From assembly GCA_021014325.1 (NCBI GenBank), contig CM037473.1, positions 24,232,822 to 24,296,821 of the forward strand: a stretch of DNA of 64,000 bases, read 5' to 3'. Shown piece by piece: positions 57,140 to 64,000 of the stretch. The notes beneath the pieces were generated by a model that was given only the letters and a program-made list of their open reading frames with translations, made no database searches and was not told the DNA's origin. The translations under genes were made by a program, and so were the position numbers. Position 1 is the stretch's first letter, and each line of letters begins with the position of its first letter. This stretch comes from Plazaster borealis (taxonomy: Eukaryota; Echinodermata; Asteroidea; Forcipulatida; Labidiasteridae).

Positions 57140-57340
57140 TCGAAACTCATTGACAACTGCGCCCAGTTTCATAGAGCTGCTGTAGCAGAATGCGATATCA
57201 ATTGTGTGCTATTAAGCAACATTAAGCAATAAACTACAGTTGCAAATGGTACGACATTATATTTTGTCTGGTGTATGTCAACATTGTTGTCTTTATTGCT
57301 ACTTTTCGTGCGAACTCTCTGAAATTGGGCCTAGCTTTGA
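57140..57340. mobile_element. MITE related to the 9411 family
   Basis: GCGCCCAGTTTCATAGAGCT at the left and GAAATTGGGCCTAGC at the right are diverged inverted ends of the CCAGGGCCCAATTTCAT family. Confidence 0.55.
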
Positions 57341-57425
57341 TACCCAAGCTTCATTTTCATTACAGAAACGTATACCTTTCCGAATCAGAAGGCACCATAC
57401 TAAACCCAGCGGTATAGGCCTAACT

Positions 57426-57839
57426 TTAAAGGCATCGTACACGTCTGGTAATTGGAGCCTATTGTTTGTTTCAATCCTAATAGTTGTAGCAGGGAGGAAG
57501 GAAACTTCCTTCCTCCATGGTTGTAGTAACCTGTGAAAATATCATTTCAAACGGTGGTAGCGTTTTTGAGATATTTCCGAAAATCTGGAGCGATTATGTC
57601 CACGCAGGAAGAATAATCGCGCGATTGGAATACACTATCTGAGAAACGTTAGTGTAACGCTTCTCAGATTCAAATTTTTGGGGACAAAAAGTGATATCTT
57701 TTTCTATAACCGCTGTACTTCGGAGTGAACAGTTTCTCAAAATGCATTATACTATCCAAAGCTGCTGTGCTTCTTACCAAGTAAGTTTTTTATTTGCCAT
57801 TAATTATCAGAGTCATCAAACGTGTACGATGCCTTTAAA
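57426..57839 (-). mobile_element. MITE family B copy
   Basis: TTAAAGGCATCGTACACGTC and CGTGTACGATGCCTTTAA are the ends; hairpin GAGAAACGTTAGTGTAACGC is central. A local GGAAGGAAACTTCCTTCC palindrome was added near 57495. Confidence 0.8.
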
Positions 57840-58002
57840 CATAGGCCCAATGGATGGCCACACCGATAGAGGTATACACACACTATATTGAATTGAACGC
57901 CCCCCCCCCCCGAGATATGTAATTCATTATGGTTGAGTGTACAGAGATGAAGAAAGGAGGGAATCAAAGAAAGATGACGTCAAAATGAGGCTAAGGTGGA
58001 AC

Positions 58003-58363
58003 TTAAAGGAACGTTACAGAACTGGTAATTAAGATTTTCTTTAAGATCACAGATTTACATAAAACTTACACGGTTTAATGATGATGATAGTAGAAAACAT
58101 CCCTAGAAATATTTCTGTCTGAAATGCCATATTTGATGAGAAATAAATAAAACTAATTTCCGTTGGAGTTTATCGCTCATGAACGTTTTATTCATGCATT
58201 GTATATATGCAAATGTGTAATCGGTTTTTCACTATTTTCTCGTGACCCAGATGGCCGATCGATCTCAAACTTCTACAGGTTTGTCAGTTTATGTATATGG
58301 TGGATTATATAAAGTGCTTACACTGTTTTGTTAGCAAAAACCAATTCTGTAATGTTCCTTTAA
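58003..58363. mobile_element. MITE family C, copy 2
   Basis: Nearly identical to 61-425 (TTAAAGGAACGTTACAGAAC to AATGTTCCTTTAA), differing by a few substitutions and a short deletion near ATTGTATATATGC. Confidence 0.85.
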
Positions 58364-58401
58364 TCTGGTGCCTTGTATGTATGAGAATCAGGCGGATTAT
58401 G

Positions 58402-58770
58402 TTAAAGGCACTGTACACGTTTGGTATAATTACTCAAAATATTAGTATAAAAACTGACTTGGTAATGAGCAACAGAGAGCTGTTGATAGTATAAAACATT
58501 GTGAGAAACGACTCCCTCTGAAGTAACGTAGTTTTTGAGAAAGAGGTAATTTCTCACTAAAATAATAAAAGACTTCTTGCAAGAAGCCTTTTATTCCTAT
58601 CTAAAAGCACACAAATTTGTACATCAAGGGTGTTTTTTCTCTCATCATTTTCTTGCAACTTCGATGACCAATTGAGCCCAAATTTTCACAGGTTTGTTAT
58701 TTTATGCATATGTTGGTATACACCAAGTGAGAACACTGGTCTTTGACAATTACCAAACGTGTTCAGTGCC
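58402..58770 (-). mobile_element. MITE family A copy
   Basis: TTAAAGGCACTGTACACGTT and GTTCAGTGCCTATGCTTTAA; the right end has a 4-bp insertion. The hairpin is modified to GACTTCTTGCAAGAAGCC. Confidence 0.8.
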
Positions 58771-59066
58771 TATGCTTTAACCTCATCTTGGAAAATCAAG
58801 ACGGTAATCTAAGCGTCACGGGAGTGGTTGGTGCACCTTTATGTGGTCAGAGTTTAATCCATTCTCCAATACATGCACCTGCTTCATGTTGGTCTGCCCT
58901 AGATATTAAGATTTTATTTCAAAGAATATGTAGGCCCTACTCTCGGGTTGTAACAGAACATTATGACACCCGATCCAACGGATGTGGCTTCAGGGAATTA
59001 CTGAGTCCCAGGACTTTGATGTCTCTGTGCAAGTGTGTACATAATATTATTAAGAAAATTGACTGA

Positions 59067-59980
59067 AGTTAATAATTACCTTTCGATATCATAAAGCCCT
59101 GTAATAAATCAAATACATTGTTTTTGTGTACACCCAACATCACAGCGTCTGTTTCAGTAAAAGCACTCTTTATTTTTCAAGGGGACGAGCAGTTTACAGT
59201 CAGTCAGCGTACAGCTAGTTAGCGCCTTGACAAAAGACTAGTCTGCACTTGTGCAATGTCCCCGTTGTCAAGAAGAGGGCGCTCTTTGCGAGACCGTTTA
59301 ATTCAAATTAGCCGAGTAACACGGTGCACGACAGGCACGAAAGACATGCCACTTTTTTCTCCAGATGCGGTGTTCATGATGCTGAAGAATAACAAATTTA
59401 CAGCTTTTGTGACAAGAAAGTAAAGGTGTTATCGTGATGATCTTCAGAAAACAAGTTCAAGGTAAAATAGAAAGAATATGCGAATAATTAGCAACGTTCC
59501 ATTGGATCTCAAGTATAAAATGTTCACTTCGAAAAGACTGAGATTTACGTTCAATTAATAATCATATAGTCGCGTCCTAGCACGGTCTCACCACAACATC
59601 ATATTGTCCTCATTGTTATCCTAGATGAATGATTTGATAGTTGCTATCATGTTTTGTTAAATAATGTTCTGGATTTACATCGGACCACCTAACAATTAGC
59701 CTAGCCTTACCACTAAAGAGTCAAGTATTGGCCACCAGCTTTGTTCTCCATGATTAAATATATTGTTACTCTCTGCTAGTGCTACATTGTCTGCTAGTGC
59801 TACATTGAGTGGGGGGGGGGTGTGCTTTGGTCTTATCTGTGTAAATAGTTTACATTGGAAAGCAATGATACGTACTGTAAAGGTCTTTCAGTCTTGAGTC
59901 TTGATTACTATCCTTCCTAGGGCAGCTGCTATGAGCTATACTGGGAGGGGCTTACTGTGAACTCGTTATCAGGTGCAGCA
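59067..59980. other. Intergenic, no supportable gene
   Basis: A GAGGGCGCTC word and G-run occur; nothing else. Confidence 0.45.
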
Positions 59981-59984
59981 AAGT

Positions 59985-61650
59985 AGTGCGGTATATCAAA
60001 ATATGCACCAGCAACGTGGAACAACAGGGTTACTCTGTCCGCAGACTGGACGATGGCTTCATAGCTCTAATAGATTGGAGGGCTATAGTCCTGAAGGTAC
60101 AGATAGAAGGTGCATGCACAGCTTCAGCTGGGATCACCTGTTCCATATGCGGATGGTACTTGGATAGCAAGAATAGCCAAAGGCATCAACGACTGAGCTT
60201 GGTTGCATGGTAACGGTGTGATTTTGACAAATGGATTATGTGGTGGGCTGCATATTAGATGGAAACTGAATGTCTAGGAGTTTGTGTTGAATTTGTAGAA
60301 CAATTATGGCTTGGTTTAGAAGATGGCTAGAGGCTATCCCAGGTCTGGAGAGGCTCTCAATCAGAGGTTTGATGTGTGTAGTTTTACAAAAGTCTTGAAT
60401 GACGAATTGGGCAGCCTGTCTTTGGATGTTTTCAAGACGTACTTCGCATCTGTAACTCCAGCCGAGATCTAATATGGTCTCGTATGCACATGGTTTTGAC
60501 GTCCCTGTTGCAGGCTCATAGCGTCCTTAGCATTCCAAGTGTGTGGCTGGATTTTAGTGCTGTCTTCTGACAGTGGGCTGTCCACTCAAGTTTTTTTCCT
60601 TAAGAGTTATCGTCATCGCTAAACATTTTGCAACATTGAAGCTCATGAGCCACATGTTTGACCATAAAAGCCAGGATGTCAAAATCTTTTTTAACACATT
60701 GTGATCAGATGGTGAATTTATTTCTTTGTAGATGATGCTATCGTCGGCAAAGAACCGGATCTCAGATTGGAGGTGTTGGTTGATGCATTCAATTGATGTA
60801 TACCAGAAATAGGGCTGGTCCTAAAACAGACCCTTGCGGCACACCAGATTCAACTTGTTCCCAAGAGGAGGGGCTACCATTGACGATACCACCTGTTTTC
60901 TACCACTGAGGAAAGTTGATATCCATCTCAGGGTTGGGCCTCGGATGCAGTAGAAGTCCAGTTTGACAGTACGGTAAGTCTTTGGTACGGCACCTTGTCA
61001 AAGGCGTAACTGAAGTCAAGTAACCATAGACCAATTAGTCAGTCTGTCCTCGATGGTTCAAAGTTGTTGCCCTATCATGTGCTGATGAGATGAGATGAGT
61101 GGAGTTGAGGAGTGGTTGATAATTTTGCCCAAAAACCATGTTGGTTGTCTAGATGTCTGTTATTTGCTAGATGTTTTAACATGTGACTTAAGATGATGTG
61201 CTGCATATTTTGCAAGCAATGAAAGTGAGTGATTAGGTCTGTAATTGCCTGGATTCAGTTTTGGACCTTTTTTTGTGAATAGCTTTGACAATTGCTTTGG
61301 TATCATCAGGAACACATCCTTGATCATGGCTGTTAAAACTGCATGGCTGGGGCTATCTCCTGTAAGACAGTCTTGAGTAGTCAAGTTGTTGGAAGGTCAT
61401 CGAGGCCGCAGTCTTTGTTGGTCTTGACATTTGTTGAACTGCTTGGCCACCACTTTAACGCCTATTTCAAGATGGTTGATGTCTGGATAATCTAATTGAC
61501 CCTTGTCTGGTTGGTAGGGTCCTCCATGTAGAAGACTGACTGTAAACCGAGAGTTCAGTACACAATTGCTGTGGCTGAATCTGTAGCATGCACTTTCCCG
61601 TCAACTGTCAACTTTTTGGAGTGGTATAATTTATGCAGTGGTGTTTTCAG
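59985..61650 (-). pseudogene. LINE (CR1/Jockey-like) reverse transcriptase, decayed
   Basis: Pieces in order on the - strand: DCGLDDLPTT and LLKTVLQEIAP-like linker (about 61440-61340); FTKKGPKLNPGNYRP (about 61270-61230); [19 protein letters not shown] (about 60850-60795); catalytic FADD in RFFADDSIIYKE (about 60755-60720); QRQAAQFVIQDF (about 60430-60395); STIRIWNR and AEAVHAPSICTFRTIAL (about 60165-60080). Order and motifs are those of non-LTR reverse transcriptases. Stops and frameshifts separate them, so it is inactive. Confidence 0.8.
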
Positions 61651-62154
61651 TCCTAATGAGGTGTACGTCGGATCAAAAGGTCTTTTCCGCAGGCTGCCTC
61701 TGACAACTTCAATAGATATCAATTGGTATGCGAGTATCAGACAACTTTGACAACTTTGTTGCGTAGGGTCCTGTAACTAGCCAATTTGTGCGGATAGTAT
61801 GTGCTCTTGGCTTTGCTCAATTAGTCAGGAGAGAGTTCCACTTTTTTTTCATATGTGTGCATATTCTGGGGCTTGATACAACAATTCTTTGTTTGTAACC
61901 AATTGTACTTTTTATTTGTTTAATCTAAAGGTGTGAAATCGGGCCAGTGCAATGAGGAGATCCAATGAGTTGTGGTAACTCAATAATCATCAGTTGCACA
62001 GAGTGGTACTTAGTACAACATGTAAGGAACAGGTAAGTAGATCTACTGAGGATTATTCCTAACAGTCAGTGCTGTAGTCGAGTCCCTGTTGTCCGAGTCT
62101 GAGTCCGAGTCCTCCCCACCGAGACAGAGTCCAAGTCCGAAAGAAAGAAAGAAA

Positions 62155-62266
62155 GAAATGGGCCTAGATTAGAGTACATCATCTTTAAAACGAGAGAGGT
62201 CTTTCGTCTGTACAAGACTAGTAGGACTTACCATTACATAGGGTTACTCTAATCTAAGCCCATTTC
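62155..62266. mobile_element. Short fold-back element
   Basis: GAAATGGGCCTAGATTAGAG and CTCTAATCTAAGCCCATTTC are inverted with one mismatch around about 70 bp. A (GAAA)n run precedes it. Confidence 0.7.
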
Positions 62267-62438
62267 CTTCTGTTCGTTCAACCGAGCATTGCCACTTTTA
62301 ATGTATGTTTTTGGCCTGCTCTAGGAATGTCACTTGGTAATGGCAGGTTCTGGAGCCAGCTTGGTTGTTATAGTCCTTTTTATCCCTATATTTGTTGTAA
62401 TTGAAATGTATCTCAATTTTGTTACCTTCATGAAACAG

Positions 62439-62497
62439 GAAGCTGCTGTCAGGTTAGAGACCATTTCCTACCACCCTGTGCAGCACAACCTGAATGG
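62439..62497 (+). CDS. Candidate internal exon of an unidentified gene
   Basis: CATGAAACAG acceptor and AATGG|GTGAGC donor. Frame 1 reads EAAVRLETISYHPVQHNLN; another frame is also open. 59 nt, so homology cannot be judged. It does not join in frame with the exon at 63854 in the most protein-like reading. Confidence 0.25.
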
Positions 62498-63279
62498 GTG
62501 AGCTACATGTTTCATCATATAAGGAAGTGTCTAGCAATGCTCAGGATTATAGGTAAGAAACTAAACTTTAAATTAAATTATAATGTCTCCTATGCTGTAG
62601 TATCTGGGAAAGGCCATTGTTTACCCTTTTTATTTTGACTGGCCCAAGTGCTTGTTTAAAAATGTTATTCTGTAAGTATGAAAAAAAATTCTGACAAAGC
62701 AATTTATATAGGAATGAGAATTTATCTACTAACAGTGATGTAACCAATGAGACCAAGCAAAAAAATGCACAAATGAATCGCTCTATATAGGCCTACTTCC
62801 AACATGGTCCCTGGAAATTATGTTTTTGCTCCGGCCTGCCCTCGCAAATGAAAATGTCTGGTTATGCCAGTTACTACCAATCAATTTTTTTTTAATCAGT
62901 GGAAATGTACACTTGCTCAGAATCAGAGGCGGATCCAGAAAGTTGCTTGAGAGGGAGGGGATTGAGATTAGGTTGCCAGGGATCTGTGGCCTTGGTTGCC
63001 ATTGATTGATTAAAACTGGAATATCGGTTTAAACCAGAAGATTCTCATGCCTGTATATTATGGATTGATTTTGCTAAGGGAGACGGACCACACTGCTGCA
63101 CATGCACTTTAAGAACAAGGATACTTTTTTTCAGATTAATGTGCTGGTGTGTTAAGAGATTCTTTCCCTCACAAACGGCAAATTGTGTACAAATTCCGTC
63201 TGATAGTGCCCTCTTTTGAATCAACTTCCTTCAGCCCACTCTAATTTACAGTATGGGGGACACAAATACAGGGGGACAA

Positions 63280-63326
63280 AATCCTCTATGACACTGGCAC
63301 TGTACCAACTGAGCTATCCAGCCCAA
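63280..63326 (-). repeat. tRNA-like 5' half (SINE fragment)
   Basis: The - strand has GGCTGGATAGCTCAGTTGGT, a good A-box, followed by ACAGTGCCAGTGTCATAGAG. The B-box region is not recognisable. Confidence 0.45.
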
Positions 63327-63377
63327 GTGTTGGTGATCTCCGTATTTTGTCAAAATCATCAGAAGCCATTCAGCCTC

Positions 63378-63673
63378 AAAGGCACTGGACACTTTTTGTA
63401 ATTACTCAAAATTTATATTAGCATAAAAACTTACTTGGTAACAAGCAACTGAGAGTTGTTTAAGGTATAAAACATTGTGAGAAGCTTTTTTCAGGCATAT
63501 GAAAGCACACAAATTTGTGCAACAAGGGTGTTTTTTCTTTCATTATTTTCTTGCAACTTCGATGACCAATTGAGCCCAAATTTTCACAGGTTTGTTATTT
63601 TATGCATATGTTGGGATACACCAAGTGAGAATACTGGTCTTTGACAATTACCAAGCATGTCCAGTACCTTTAA
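63378..63673 (-). mobile_element. MITE family A copy with central deletion
   Basis: AAAGGCACTGGACACTTTTT and ATGTCCAGTACCTTTAA. The central hairpin is lost (GAGAAGCTTTTTTCAGGCAT joins the halves). Confidence 0.8.
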
Positions 63674-63853
63674 ACTGCCCTAACCAGGGACCACATCCAA
63701 GTTTACGATACAGTCACAGTACAGGGCTCACCTCAAGATCAAGGGGATGGTACTTTTTATTTCAGGCTCCATGTCCCATTTAAAAATCATGGTATATTCT
63801 GTCTCTGAATCATTAAATTAATTGGCACTTTGGCCTTCCATTTTATTCCTCAG

Positions 63854-63941
63854 ATACTCAGTGTAAAGACAAAGAGCACATCATCCTCACCGGGATCTCA
63901 CAGGAGGAACTCGAAAGTCTCAATCTGACACCTAGCCTGAC
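63854..63941 (+). CDS. Candidate internal exon of an unidentified gene at the window edge
   Basis: A pyrimidine-rich TTTTATTCCTCAG acceptor and GAC|GTAAGC donor bound 88 nt. The best frame (two leading bases) reads TQCKDKEHIILTGISQEELE then SLNLTPSLT, which looks like folded-protein sequence. Family not recognised. The gene would continue to the right. Confidence 0.4.
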
Positions 63942-64000
63942 GTAAGCAGCCCTCACGTTTTCTCCCAATGTTGTTTGACTGTTTGAATCTGGGATTGCGT

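Overview
The window is animal nuclear DNA, most likely from an echinoderm and possibly a sea star. The evidence is interrupted genes with consensus splice sites, AT-rich intergenic DNA, very many short inverted-repeat transposons, tRNA-derived SINEs and decayed LINEs. The taxon is inferred from the repeat style and the gene families, not proven. No CRISPR array, operon or prokaryotic gene is present.

Layout. (1) Positions 1-22380 on the + strand hold the 3' part of an ABC transporter gene of subfamily B (ABCB10/ABCB8-like half transporter). Nine coding exons were located by splice sites and continuous reading frame; together they encode the last 481 residues, and the N-terminus lies upstream of the window. 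The introns are packed with repeats: an inverted pair of elements around the first visible exon, a degenerate tandem array seeded by the exon 2 donor site, a Harbinger-type MITE, a tRNA-like sequence between inverted repeats, a fold-back element full of AACGTTGG units, and a LINE relic. (2) 22381-39180 is gene-poor. It contains SINEs, a 3.16 kb DNA transposon (24861-28017) with a 4-bp target duplication and the two ends of an unfamiliar transposon gene, several MITE families, a 16-bp minisatellite of about 50 units and a GTTT microsatellite. (3) 39183-52680 is a tandem segmental duplication. Each unit carries one intronless 388-residue class A GPCR gene on the - strand. After duplication, unit A gained a hAT-like element, and unit B gained a 361-bp MITE nested in an older MITE, an expanded 62-bp satellite, and a GATCGATC-rich long-TIR element inserted just upstream of the GPCR start. 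(4) 52680-64000 is mostly repeats: more MITEs, a telomere-like tract, a CR1/Jockey-like LINE pseudogene on the - strand, and three weak candidate exons of one or more unidentified genes.

The transporter and the GPCR pair share no visible regulatory link. The main interest lies in how mobile and satellite DNA has reshaped introns and the GPCR 5' flank. All repeat families and coordinates were found by eye; boundaries of degenerate repeats are approximate, and no identity percentages were computed.
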